From NCBI RefSeq assembly GCF_019880385.1, contig NZ_CP082273.1, positions 3,162,001-3,226,000 of the forward strand: 64,000 nucleotides of DNA, in the 5' to 3' direction. The notes under the pieces are model-generated. The model was not told the DNA's origin. It saw only the letters and a program-made list of their open reading frames with translations, and searched no databases. The translations under genes were made by a program, and so were the position numbers. This document shows, in pieces, positions 8,707-17,579 of this stretch. This DNA comes from Nocardioides coralli (lineage in GTDB: Bacteria > Actinomycetota > Actinomycetes > Propionibacteriales > Nocardioidaceae). Each line of letters begins with the position of its first letter. Within the stretch, counting starts at the first letter, position 1.

Positions 8707-9971
8707 GGCGTCGGCTCCTGGACCGTCGGGCTGCTCGGCAGCCGGCGGGCGATGTCGGTGCGGTGCTGGGCGCCCTCGAAGTCTAGGGCGGCCACCCCGG
8801 CGTACGCCGTCTCACGGGCGGTCGCGACGTCGGCCCCGGTCGCGACGACAGCCAGCACCCGACCGCCCGCAGTGACGAGGTCGCCGTCGCGCAGGGCCGT
8901 GCCGGCGTGGATGACGTGGACGCCGTCGAGGGACTCGGCGGCCTCGACGCCGGTGACGACGTCGCCGTTGGAGGAGGTCTCGGGGTAGCCCCGGCTGGCC
9001 ATGACCACCGCCACCGCCGCGCCGCTCCGCCAGGTCGGCGGCGGCACCTCGGCCAGGCTGCCGGTCGCGGCGCCGTGGAGCAGCGGCGAGATCGGTGAGT
9101 CGAGGAGGGCCAGCAGCGCCTGGGTCTCCGGGTCGCCGAAGCGTGCGTTGAACTCGACCACCCGCACGCCGCGCCGGGTGAGTGCGAGGCCGGCGTAGAG
9201 CAGCCCCGCAAAGGGGGTGCCGCGGCGCGCCATCTCGTCGACGGTCGGCTGCAGGACGTCGCGCGTGACCTCCTCGACCAGCCCCGGCGGCGCCCACGTC
9301 AGCGGCGTGTAGGCGCCCATCCCGCCGGTGTTGGGGCCCTGGTCGCCGTCGTGGATCCGCTTGAAGTCCTGGGCCGGCTGCAGCGGACGGACCGTCGTCC
9401 CGTCGGTGATCGCGAACAGCGAGACCTCGGGTCCGTCGAGGTACTCCTCGATGACGACCCGCTCGCACGCGACCGCGTGGGCGATCGCGGTCTCGAGGTC
9501 GTCGGTCACCACGACGCCCTTCCCGGCGGCGAGGCCGTCGTCCTTGACAACGTACGGCGCGCCGAGCTCGGCCAGCGCCTGCTCGGCCTCCGCGCGGGTG
9601 GTGCACACCCGGGCCGCGGCGGTCGGCACCCCGGCGGCGGCCATCACGTGCTTGGCGAACGCCTTGGAGCCCTCAAGCTCCGCCGCCTCGCGGCTCGGCC
9701 CGAAGCAGGCGATGCCGCGCTGCCGCACCGCGTCGGCGACCCCCGCCACGAGGGGCGCCTCCGGACCGATGACCACGAGGTCGGCACCCAGCTTCTCGGC
9801 GAGCGCGGCCACACCGTCGCCCGACATCGGGTCGACGTCGTGGCAGGTGGCCACCGTGGCCATGCCGGGGTTGCCGGGGGCGGCATGGACCTCCTCCACG
9901 CCGGGATCGCGGGAGAGGGCACGGGCGAGCGCGTGCTCGCGGCCACCGGTACCGATCACGAGGGTCCTCAC
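8703..9971 (-). CDS. purD: Phosphoribosylamine--glycine ligase (GAR synthetase)
   Basis: PurD ligates glycine to phosphoribosylamine with ATP, the second step of purine synthesis. The 422-residue ATP-grasp protein starts MRTLVIGTGGREHALA. It contains PYVVKDDGLAAGKGVVV in the ATP lid and the metal-site segment VRVVEFNARFGDPETQ. Length and motif order match single-domain bacterial PurD. It is the first gene of a purD-purB unit. Confidence 0.97.
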   Translation of the reverse strand: MRTLVIGTGGREHALARALSRDPGVEEVHAAPGNPGMATVATCHDVDPMSGDGVAALAEKLGADLVVIGPEAPLVAGVADAVRQRGIACFGPSREAAELEGSKAFAKHVMAAAGVPTAAARVCTTRAEAEQALAELGAPYVVKDDGLAAGKGVVVTDDLETAIAHAVACERVVIEEYLDGPEVSLFAITDGTTVRPLQPAQDFKRIHDGDQGPNTGGMGAYTPLTWAPPGLVEEVTRDVLQPTVDEMARRGTPFAGLLYAGLALTRRGVRVVEFNARFGDPETQALLALLDSPISPLLHGAATGSLAEVPPPTWRSGAAVAVVMASRGYPETSSNGDVVTGVEAAESLDGVHVIHAGTALRDGDLVTAGGRVLAVVATGADVATARETAYAGVAALDFEGAQHRTDIARRLPSSPTVQEPTP

Positions 9972-9979
9972 GGGCGGCC

Positions 9980-9985
9980 AGTCTA
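9980..9985 (-). promoter_or_regulatory. Likely -10 of purD-purB
   Basis: The minus strand reads TAGACT eight bases before the purD GTG. That is compatible with a leaderless or nearly leaderless transcript. Confidence 0.5.
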
Positions 9986-9992
9986 CGAAGGG

Positions 9993-11426
<1,434 letters not shown>

Positions 11427-11427
11427 C

Positions 11428-11433
11428 TAGGCT
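11428..11433 (+). promoter_or_regulatory. -10 of a leaderless lipid kinase transcript
   Basis: TAGGCT lies six bases before the GTG at 11440. No ribosome-binding site precedes that start. Confidence 0.6.
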
Positions 11434-11439
11434 CACCGC

Positions 11440-12351
11440 GTGGAGTCCTGCCTGGTGATCACCAACGAGGGCGCCGGGACCGCCGACGAGGCGTCGCTGA
11501 AGTGCGCCGTCGACCTGCTCTCGGAGCACACCTCGGTCGAGGTCGTGGCGACCTCGAACCCGGGCGAGCTCGACAGCGTGCTCCACCGCGCCGGCGGCCG
11601 CCGGATCGTGGTCGCGGGCGGCGACGGGAGCCTCCACGCCGTCGTGGCCGCCCTCCACCGGCGCCGCGACCTCGCCTCCGCCGTCCTCGGATTGATCCCG
11701 CTCGGCACCGGCAACGACTTCGCCCGCGCGATGGACGTCCCCCTCGACCCGGAGGAGGCGGCCGCGCTGCTGGTCACCGGCGACGTGCGACCGGTGGACA
11801 TGCTGGTCGACGAGCGCGGCGGCGTCGTGGTCAACAACGTGCACGTGGGCGCCGGCGCCCAGGCCAGCCGCCGGGGTGACCGGTGGAAGCAGCGGCTGGG
11901 CCAGGTCGGCTACAAGAAGGTCAACCTCGGGCGGCTGGGTTACCCGATCGGGGCGCTGCTGGCCGCCGTCAAGCCGCCCCAGGTCCGGCTCCGGGTCGAG
12001 GTCGACGGCCGCGTCGTGTGCGACGTCGACGAGCCCGTGCTGATGGTCGCGGTCGGCAACGGCACCAGCGTCGGCGGCGGCACCGAGCTGACGCCGGAGG
12101 CCGACGCGGAGGACGGGCTGGTCGACGTGATGATCTCCCGCTCGGTGGGGCCGCTGGCCAAGCTCGGGTACGTCGCGCAGATGGCCCGCTCCCGCCACCA
12201 CGAGCGGGACGACGTCGAGTACCTCCGGGCCCGGGAGGTCACCGTGTCCGGTGAGGACTTCTGGTGTGCGGCCGACGGGGAGATCTCCGGACCGGAGCGG
12301 CGACGCTCCTGGCGGGTGGAGCCGGCGGCGTACTCGATGGTGCTGCCCTGA
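11440..12351 (+). CDS. Diacylglycerol/lipid kinase (DagK/YegS-like)
   Basis: This 303-residue protein belongs to the diacylglycerol kinase catalytic family and phosphorylates a lipid alcohol at the membrane. The nucleotide-binding motif VVAGGDGSLHAVV sits near residue 60, and IPLGTGNDFARAM near residue 90. The C-terminal half forms the beta-sandwich domain of YegS-like kinases (VGNGTSVGGG, CAADGE). The exact lipid is unknown. The GTG start is supported by a leaderless -10. It diverges from purA. Confidence 0.88.
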   Translation: MESCLVITNEGAGTADEASLKCAVDLLSEHTSVEVVATSNPGELDSVLHRAGGRRIVVAGGDGSLHAVVAALHRRRDLASAVLGLIPLGTGNDFARAMDVPLDPEEAAALLVTGDVRPVDMLVDERGGVVVNNVHVGAGAQASRRGDRWKQRLGQVGYKKVNLGRLGYPIGALLAAVKPPQVRLRVEVDGRVVCDVDEPVLMVAVGNGTSVGGGTELTPEADAEDGLVDVMISRSVGPLAKLGYVAQMARSRHHERDDVEYLRAREVTVSGEDFWCAADGEISGPERRRSWRVEPAAYSMVLP

Positions 12352-12365
12352 CCCCAGCGGGGGTC
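12350..12365. terminator. Short hairpin between convergent genes
   Basis: GACCCC, a four-base loop, then GGGGTC form a six-pair hairpin that begins at the lipid kinase stop codon. It lies between convergent genes and could stop transcription either way. There is no T tract. Confidence 0.35.
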
Positions 12366-12376
12366 GCGCCCGCGGC

Positions 12377-13369
12377 TCAGATCCAGCCGCGGCGGGCGGC
12401 CTCGACGCCGAGCTGGAACCGGGAGTCGACGCCGAGCTCCTCCATCATCGACGCGATCCGACGCCGGACCGTCCGCAGGCTGACCCCGAGGGTCCGGGCC
12501 ACCGCGGCGTCGGTGGCGCCGGCGACCAGCTGCTCGAGCAGGAACCGGCGCAGGTCCGGTCGGGCCTCGCCCAGGTCGAACTCCGGCATCGGGGTGGCGC
12601 GCTCCCACAGCGCCTCGAACCAGAACCGCAACGCCGCGACCACCGCCCGCTGGCGCACGTGGACGCGGGGCGAGTCGGTGTAGCCGATCGGCTCCGGCAG
12701 CACGGCGTGGGCGTCGCCGAGGATGAACATCCGGGTCGGCAGGTCGGAGATGACCCGGATCTGCTCGCCGAGCCGGGCGCGCGCGAGCAGGGCGTCGGGG
12801 GCCTCCGTTGCCGCGCGAACGGGGTAGATCGCCCGCGACGTACGCCCGGTGGCGAGGATCTCGCCGAGCATCTTGGTGACCAGGGCCTCCCGCTCCATCG
12901 CCCACGCGTCGGGGCGCAGCCACAGCATCTCCCCCTGGGTGGTGCGGAGCATCTCGCCGATCAGCTGCAACGGGTTGCCGCCCGAGCTGAGCTCGCCGTC
13001 GAGGGGGTGCACCTCCTCGTACTCCTCGTCGTCGGGCCGACTCGCCGCCGCGACCAGGTGGGGAACCGCCAGTGCCAGCGCATCCAGCCGGCCGGCCGCG
13101 GTCGCGGCGACCCGCGACTCGCGCTGCACCAGCCGGGCGACCACCTCGGCCAGCGGCGGGACGACGATGCGCTCACCGTCGATCCGGACCAGGCCCAGCT
13201 CGACCAGCGGGCACGCCTCCTGCGCCAGCTCCTCGCGTCCGGTCTGGAGCAGGTTGGCCACACCCTCGACGGTGTGGCCGGAGACGGGGGCGAGGCGGAA
13301 GTAGAGCTGTTCCTGGTCACGGTCGAGACCGAGAGCGGTCAGGACGGTGGAAGCGCGGCCCGAGATCAT
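12377..13369 (-). CDS. TrmB-like / LuxR-type helix-turn-helix regulator
   Basis: This 330-residue protein has an N-terminal winged-helix region of TrmB type (ALGLDRDQEQLYFRL... VEGVANLLQTG). A central sensor-like region follows at residues 100-260, and then a C-terminal LuxR-type helix-turn-helix (DAAVARTLGVSLRTVRRRI... ELGVDSR). Regulators with this layout are widespread in actinomycetes and often control specialised metabolism; the signal is unknown. The ATG at 13369 is chosen because TAAGAT ends seven bases upstream. An ATG nine bases earlier lies inside that hexamer. It diverges from lysS across 278 bases holding a perfect palindrome. Confidence 0.8.
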   Translation of the reverse strand: MISGRASTVLTALGLDRDQEQLYFRLAPVSGHTVEGVANLLQTGREELAQEACPLVELGLVRIDGERIVVPPLAEVVARLVQRESRVAATAAGRLDALALAVPHLVAAASRPDDEEYEEVHPLDGELSSGGNPLQLIGEMLRTTQGEMLWLRPDAWAMEREALVTKMLGEILATGRTSRAIYPVRAATEAPDALLARARLGEQIRVISDLPTRMFILGDAHAVLPEPIGYTDSPRVHVRQRAVVAALRFWFEALWERATPMPEFDLGEARPDLRRFLLEQLVAGATDAAVARTLGVSLRTVRRRIASMMEELGVDSRFQLGVEAARRGWI

Positions 13370-13376
13370 GGTTGGC

Positions 13377-13382
13377 ATCTTA
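13377..13382 (-). promoter_or_regulatory. -10 of the leaderless HTH regulator, deciding its start
   Basis: The minus strand reads TAAGAT seven bases before the ATG at 13369. It overlaps the alternative ATG at 13378, which would therefore not be transcribed. Confidence 0.6.
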
Positions 13383-13487
13383 GTGACAACGGCACCCGCG
13401 AGCCACGTGGCAGGAGGAGGCCACCCCGATACTTGCCCCGTCGGGCCGACCGCGGGGGATACGGCCCGGAGCCTCGACTCGGGGCGT

Positions 13488-13528
13488 GTCGGTGCGGGAG
13501 TGATGCAGGGGATCGCTCCCGCACCGAC
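13488..13528. repeat. Perfect 13-bp inverted repeat in the regulator-lysS gap
   Basis: GTCGGTGCGGGAG (13488-13500) and CTCCCGCACCGAC (13516-13528) are perfect inverted copies around a 15-base spacer. The repeat lies about 120 bases upstream of the HTH regulator start and about 55 bases upstream of the lysS -10, so it is outside the lysS transcript as predicted. Its length and symmetry suit a dimeric regulator's operator or a strong hairpin. The bases from 13369 to 13648 otherwise show only the two promoters. Confidence 0.6.
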
Positions 13529-13580
13529 TGTCATTTCGGCTCTCGTCCGGGCGCGTTGTCGGCCCGGTCCGGCCGGGCGC

Positions 13581-13586
13581 TAGCCT
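13581..13586 (+). promoter_or_regulatory. Likely -10 of lysS
   Basis: TAGCCT lies about 60 bases before the lysS ATG. An AGGAG ribosome-binding site sits about ten bases before that start, so this gene has a normal leader. Confidence 0.45.
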
Positions 13587-13647
13587 TGCGCGACGTACTC
13601 GCGGCCGCGCGGGCGGCCACCCGACCGACCGCCAGGAGCGACCACCC

Positions 13648-15288
13648 ATGGCACGAGGCCAGCAGGGGCCACCCACCGACTGGGTGACCCGGGCCGCCGA
13701 CGACGCCCTCCGTCACGCCCGCGAGGGCGAGCAGGTCACCTGCTCCTCCGGGGCGTCCCCCTCCGGTCCGGTCCACCTGGGGAACCTGCGGGAGTTCCTC
13801 ACCGTCCACTTCGTCGCCGACGAGCTGGCGCGGCGCGGCGTCCCGGTGCGGCACCTCCACGTGTGGGACGACTACGACCGGTTCCGCAAGGTGCCGGCGG
13901 GCGTCGACCCCTCGTGGGCCGACCACATCGGGCGACCCCTGAGCGCCGTCCCCGACCCGTGGGAGTGCCACCCCTCGTGGGCCGAGCACTTCAAGGAGCC
14001 GCTGCGCGACGCGCTCCACGAGCTGGGCGTCGACATGGAGGAGGTGTCGCAGACCGAGCGCTACCGCGCCGGGGTCTACCGCGACCAGATCCTCCGGGCC
14101 GTCTCGCACCGCGACGACATCGAGCAGGTGCTGGCCCGCCACCGCACCAAGGAGGTCGACGCCGACAGCGCGGCCACGGTCGACGACCTGGCCCGGTTCC
14201 CGTTCAAGCCCTACTGCCGGCAGTGCGGGCGCGACACGACCACGGCGGCGTCGTACGACGAGGAGAGCACCGACCTCGCCTACGACTGCTCCTCCTGCGG
14301 GTTCAGCGGCGTCACCAACCTCACCACCCAGCACGAGGGCAAGCTGGTGTGGAAGGTCGACTGGCCGATGCGGTGGGCCTTCGAGCACGTCGACTTCGAG
14401 CCGGCCGGCATGGACCACGCGACGCCGGGGTCGTCCTTCACGGTGGGCCACGAGCTCGTCGAGTCGGTCTTCGAGATGCCCCGACCCGCCTGGTTCGGCT
14501 ACGGCTTCGTCGGCTTCGCCGGCATGCAGAAGATGTCGTCGTCCGCGGGCGGGGCACCGACCGCGAGCGACGCGCTCGAGGTGCTGGAGGCGCCGATCCT
14601 GCGGTGGCTCTACGTGCGCCGCAACCCCCGGCAGACCTTCGACATCGACTTCGGGCCCGAGGTGGTGCGGCTCTACGACGAGTGGGACGCGCTGGGCCGC
14701 AAGGCGGCCTCGGGCAAGCGTGACGTCGCCGTGCTCGCCCACGAGCGTGCCTCGGCCACCGCCATGGCCGGGCAGCTGCCGACGTCCCCGGTGACCGTCC
14801 CGTTCCGGGTGCTGTCGTCGGTGACCGACGTGACCGCGGGGTCGGCCGACCAGATCAGCCGGATCGTGTCCCACGTCGGCCACGCCCACGACTCCGTGGC
14901 CGAGCTGGAGCCGCGGCTGACCAAGGCGATGCGGTGGACCACCGACTACGTGCCGCCGGCGGACCGCACCACGGTCCGGAGCGCCCCCGACACCGCTCGC
15001 CTGGCGTCGCTGTCGCCGCAGGAGCAGGAGTGGCTCTCGCTGCTGTTGTCCGGCCTCGGGTCCGACGAGCTCGACCTCGACCCCGTGACCTCGCTGGTCT
15101 ACGGCGTACCCAAGCTCGCCCGCGGCCTCGACCTCGACGCGGCGCCCACCGACGAGGTGAAGTCCGACCAGAAGGAGTTCTTCCGGCTCCTCTACAACCT
15201 GCTGGTGGACGCCGACCGTGGGCCGCGGCTGCCCACCCTCATCGTCGCCCTCGGGGCGGAGCGGGTCCGCTCGCTGCTGGGTGGCTGA
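13648..15288 (+). CDS. lysS: Class I (archaeal-type) lysyl-tRNA synthetase
   Basis: This enzyme charges tRNA-Lys. The 546-residue protein is the class I LysRS found in archaea and some bacteria, unrelated to the usual class II LysRS. Its HIGH-like motif is SPSGPVHLGN (residues 37-46) and its KMSKS counterpart is KMSSS (295-299). A zinc-binding region has CRQC (190-193) and CSSC (214-217). Many actinomycetes carry both classes, so a class II copy may exist elsewhere (inference). It converges on the AbiEi/DUF559 gene, with a 72-bp palindrome just after the stop. Confidence 0.95.
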   Translation: MARGQQGPPTDWVTRAADDALRHAREGEQVTCSSGASPSGPVHLGNLREFLTVHFVADELARRGVPVRHLHVWDDYDRFRKVPAGVDPSWADHIGRPLSAVPDPWECHPSWAEHFKEPLRDALHELGVDMEEVSQTERYRAGVYRDQILRAVSHRDDIEQVLARHRTKEVDADSAATVDDLARFPFKPYCRQCGRDTTTAASYDEESTDLAYDCSSCGFSGVTNLTTQHEGKLVWKVDWPMRWAFEHVDFEPAGMDHATPGSSFTVGHELVESVFEMPRPAWFGYGFVGFAGMQKMSSSAGGAPTASDALEVLEAPILRWLYVRRNPRQTFDIDFGPEVVRLYDEWDALGRKAASGKRDVAVLAHERASATAMAGQLPTSPVTVPFRVLSSVTDVTAGSADQISRIVSHVGHAHDSVAELEPRLTKAMRWTTDYVPPADRTTVRSAPDTARLASLSPQEQEWLSLLLSGLGSDELDLDPVTSLVYGVPKLARGLDLDAAPTDEVKSDQKEFFRLLYNLLVDADRGPRLPTLIVALGAERVRSLLGG

Positions 15289-15296
15289 CTCTCTCT

Positions 15297-15368
15297 GGGT
15301 AACGCAAAGATCATGCTGCTCCCGGGACGTCAGAGCATCCCGGGACCGACAGGGGCTTCGCGTTACCC
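15297..15368. repeat. 72-bp palindromic element, copy A
   Basis: The ends GGGTAACGC and GCGTTACCC are perfect inverted copies. The interior holds two CCCGGGA blocks around an unpaired centre. It begins eight bases after the lysS stop and ends 14 bases beyond the stop of the facing AbiEi/DUF559 gene, so it lies between convergent genes. It aligns without gaps to copies B and C, and its middle stem is the least perfect of the three. Confidence 0.85.
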
Positions 15369-15382
15369 AACCGGCCGGCACC

Positions 15383-16411
15383 TCACCCCGTCGCGCGGTA
15401 CCGACGACCGCGGACGCGTCGGGCGAACTCCTCGAGGTGTGCCGGGAGGTGCGCGCCGAACCGGTCGCGCGTGACTGCCTCCTCCCTCCGGATGCGTTCC
15501 TTGGCGCGTTCCCGGGCGTCGCCCCAGAAGTCGGCCCAGACGAGTCGGGACATGCCCAGCCCGGTGGCGCAGACCTCTCGCTGACGCCGTCGCTCGTCCC
15601 ACAGCAGCTGCTCGAGGTCACCGTGCGCGAGTCCACCGTCCGCGACCGGCCGGGACTTCTGCCGTCCGTCGCACTCGACAACATGGCAGCCGACCCGCAG
15701 GTCGCACCAGGCGACTCCCCCGGGAATCGGGACGGGGAACTGGGTCTCGATCGGCTGCAGGCCCATCTCCATCAGCAGCTCACGCCCGAGCGTCTCCACC
15801 GCCGACTCCGCACCCGGGTCGGCGTCCTCCACGACGGCCCTCACGACCAGGCTGCGGGGCCAGCCGCGCATCGCCTCAGCGGCCGCGGCGAGCTGAGCAC
15901 GCGAGACGCCCCGCTGCATGGCCCCGTCCGCCGCGACCAGCCCCGCCCGGTACCCGTGCTCGCGGGTCACGTCCACGACGGTCCGGGCGATGTCGAGGGC
16001 CGCGAGCCCGTCGATCTCCACGACCTGGCCGTCGTCGTACCGGGCCCCGTGGTGGTGGACGCCGGCACTGGTGATCGAGGCGCGGAGGTGACGTCGCGTC
16101 ACGTGCACGGCTGAGTCCTGGGGCCACAGGACGGGTAGGCCGTGCATCAGCGCTGCCGAGTCGTGGCTGAAGACGTGCGGCACTCGGAGGGTTCGTGACA
16201 CGGCGCGGACGCGAGCCAGCGGACGGCGTCGATGGACGTCCCATGACTGCCAGAGCTCTCGCGTCGTGTAGACGCCACGACGTACCGCGACCAGCGTCCC
16301 GTCGCGAACCCAGGTGGCCGTGAGCCGAGGCGGGATCCCTGCCGCGCGCAATGCCTGTGCCGTCGCCAGGCCGTCGCCGGCCCCGACCACGGCGCGCATC
16401 CTCGTTTCCAC
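15383..16411 (-). CDS. AbiEi-like antitoxin-domain / DUF559 (Vsr-like) protein
   Basis: This 342-residue protein has two parts. Residues 1-110 resemble the AbiEi-type winged-helix N-terminus (ALRAAGIPPRLTATWVRDGTLVAVRRGVYTT...). The C-terminal third, from about residue 235, looks like the DUF559 endonuclease-like fold related to Vsr (WCDLRVGCHVVECDGRQKSR..., with an acidic DLR and ECDG pair). The family is very common in actinomycetes and has no settled function. No toxin partner is adjacent. The gene is bracketed by palindrome copies A and B, a possible sign of joint mobility or recognition. The start may be the GTG at 16411 or the ATG at 16399. Confidence 0.75.
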   Translation of the reverse strand: METRMRAVVGAGDGLATAQALRAAGIPPRLTATWVRDGTLVAVRRGVYTTRELWQSWDVHRRRPLARVRAVSRTLRVPHVFSHDSAALMHGLPVLWPQDSAVHVTRRHLRASITSAGVHHHGARYDDGQVVEIDGLAALDIARTVVDVTREHGYRAGLVAADGAMQRGVSRAQLAAAAEAMRGWPRSLVVRAVVEDADPGAESAVETLGRELLMEMGLQPIETQFPVPIPGGVAWCDLRVGCHVVECDGRQKSRPVADGGLAHGDLEQLLWDERRRQREVCATGLGMSRLVWADFWGDARERAKERIRREEAVTRDRFGAHLPAHLEEFARRVRGRRYRATG

Positions 16412-16514
16412 GCCACCACGGTGGCCTCGCAGTGGTTCCTCCGACGCCGTCCGCCGTCACCCTGTGGACAGCTGACCGACCGGGTGGCCTGTGGATTAGG
16501 GCCGTCGGGAGGTT

Positions 16515-16586
16515 GGCTAACGCAACCTGGTGCTCACTCCCGGTACGTCAGAACGTGCCGGGAGCGTGAACACCGTTGCGTTACCC
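16515..16586. repeat. 72-bp palindromic element, copy B
   Basis: Arms GGCTAACGCAAC and GTTGCGTTACCC pair with one mismatch. GGTG-TCA pairs with TGA-CACC, and CTCCCGG-ACGT pairs with ACGT-CCGGGAG around a four-base centre, giving an almost complete 72-base hairpin. It lies about 18 bases beyond the DUF3151 stop and about 100 bases upstream of the AbiEi/DUF559 start. Confidence 0.9.
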
Positions 16587-16604
16587 GCAGAAACCCACCG
16601 AACG

Positions 16605-17021
16605 TCACTCCGGCAGGAGCTCGGCGGCGGCCTCGGGTGAGGAGTCGCGGAGGAACTGGGCGCAGCGCTCCCACTCCTCGGTCTCGCCGACGGCTCGGGC
16701 GGCCAGGGCGAGCAGGGCCAGGCAGCGCAGGAAGCCGCGGTTGGGCTCGTGGGACCAGGGCACGGGGCCGTGGCCCTTCCAGCCGTTGCGCCGCAGCAGG
16801 TCGAGCGAGCGGTGGTAGCCGACCCGGGCGTAGGCGTAGGTGGTGACGTCGTCGGCCCCCTCCTCCGCCGAGAGCGCGGCGAGCGCGGCCCAGGCGATCG
16901 GGGAGGCCGGGTGGCGGCGTACGACGTCGACCGGTGCGACGCCCTCGGCGAGCTCGTCGGCGGCGGGGTCGGCGGGCAGGTGGGTCGGCGGCGGGCCGGC
17001 CATCAGGTCCACGTGGCTCAT
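16605..17021 (-). CDS. DUF3151 family protein
   Basis: This 138-residue protein (MSHVDLMAGPPPTHLP...) matches the actinobacterial DUF3151 family in length and in segments such as PIAWAALAALSAEE, AYARVGYHRSLDLLRRNGWKGHGPVPWSHEPNRGF and LALLALAARAVGE. It is mainly helical and soluble, with no known activity. The ATG at 17021 is chosen because of a CAGGCT -10 seven bases upstream. It diverges from pyrE across only 30 bases. Confidence 0.85.
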   Translation of the reverse strand: MSHVDLMAGPPPTHLPADPAADELAEGVAPVDVVRRHPASPIAWAALAALSAEEGADDVTTYAYARVGYHRSLDLLRRNGWKGHGPVPWSHEPNRGFLRCLALLALAARAVGETEEWERCAQFLRDSSPEAAAELLPE

Positions 17022-17028
17022 GGCCCCC

Positions 17029-17044
17029 AGCCTGCCACTAGGGT
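17029..17044. promoter_or_regulatory. Back-to-back leaderless promoters (DUF3151 and pyrE)
   Basis: The minus strand has CAGGCT (17029-17034) seven bases before the DUF3151 ATG. The plus strand has TAGGGT (17039-17044) seven bases before the pyrE ATG. The core closely matches the divergent promoter at 5813-5828: in both, the hexamers are separated by GT and two further bases. Confidence 0.55.
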
Positions 17045-17051
17045 CTCGCCC

Positions 17052-17579
17052 ATGACCGACCCGGACCTCGCCAGGGACATCGACGCGCGCTGCCGCCTCA
17101 CCGGCGAGTTCACGCTGCGGTCGGGCCAGGTGTCGAGCGAGTACTTCGACAAGTACCTCTTCGAGGCCGACCCCGCCCTCCTCGCCCGGGTCGCCCGCCA
17201 GATGGAGGAGCTCCTCCCGGACGGCACCGAGCTGCTGGGTGGGCTCGAGATGGGTGGCATCCCGATCGCGACCGTGCTCAGCGCCCGCACCGGGCTGCCG
17301 GCGCTCTTCGTGCGCAAGGAGGCGAAGACCTACGGCACCTGCAAGCTGGCCGAGGGCCCGGACGTCTCCGGCCGGCGGATCACCCTCGTCGAGGACGTGA
17401 TCACCACGGGCGGCGCGGTGCGCGACGCGACCCGCTCCCTGCGCGAGTACGGCGCGATGGTCGACCACGTCGTCTGCGCCATCGACCGGTCGCCGGAGGG
17501 CGAGAACCCGCTGGCCGACGTCGGGCTCGACGTACGACCCGTCCTCACCAAGGCGATGCTGGACGAGGCCCGTGGCTGA
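17052..17579 (+). CDS. pyrE: Orotate phosphoribosyltransferase
   Basis: PyrE transfers phosphoribosyl from PRPP to orotate, making OMP in pyrimidine synthesis. The 175-residue protein has the PRPP-binding motif LVEDVITTGGAV (112-123) and the flexible-loop lysines in FVRKEAKTYGTCK. The ATG at 17052 is set by the leaderless TAGGGT. The longer open frame upstream runs antisense to DUF3151. The last eight bases overlap the DUF368 gene, so the two are coupled. Confidence 0.95.
   Translation: MTDPDLARDIDARCRLTGEFTLRSGQVSSEYFDKYLFEADPALLARVARQMEELLPDGTELLGGLEMGGIPIATVLSARTGLPALFVRKEAKTYGTCKLAEGPDVSGRRITLVEDVITTGGAVRDATRSLREYGAMVDHVVCAIDRSPEGENPLADVGLDVRPVLTKAMLDEARG

Noticed and set aside
15297-15368. 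Palindrome copies as Rho-independent terminators
   Set aside because: No T tract follows any copy in either direction. A terminator role is still possible, but not of the classical kind, so they are listed as repeats.
16463-16498. Two DnaA-box-like sequences (TGTGGACAG and TGTGGATTA)
   Set aside because: Each has mismatches to TGTGGATAA, only two are present, and no AT-rich unwinding region or dnaA/dnaN genes are near, so this is not an origin.
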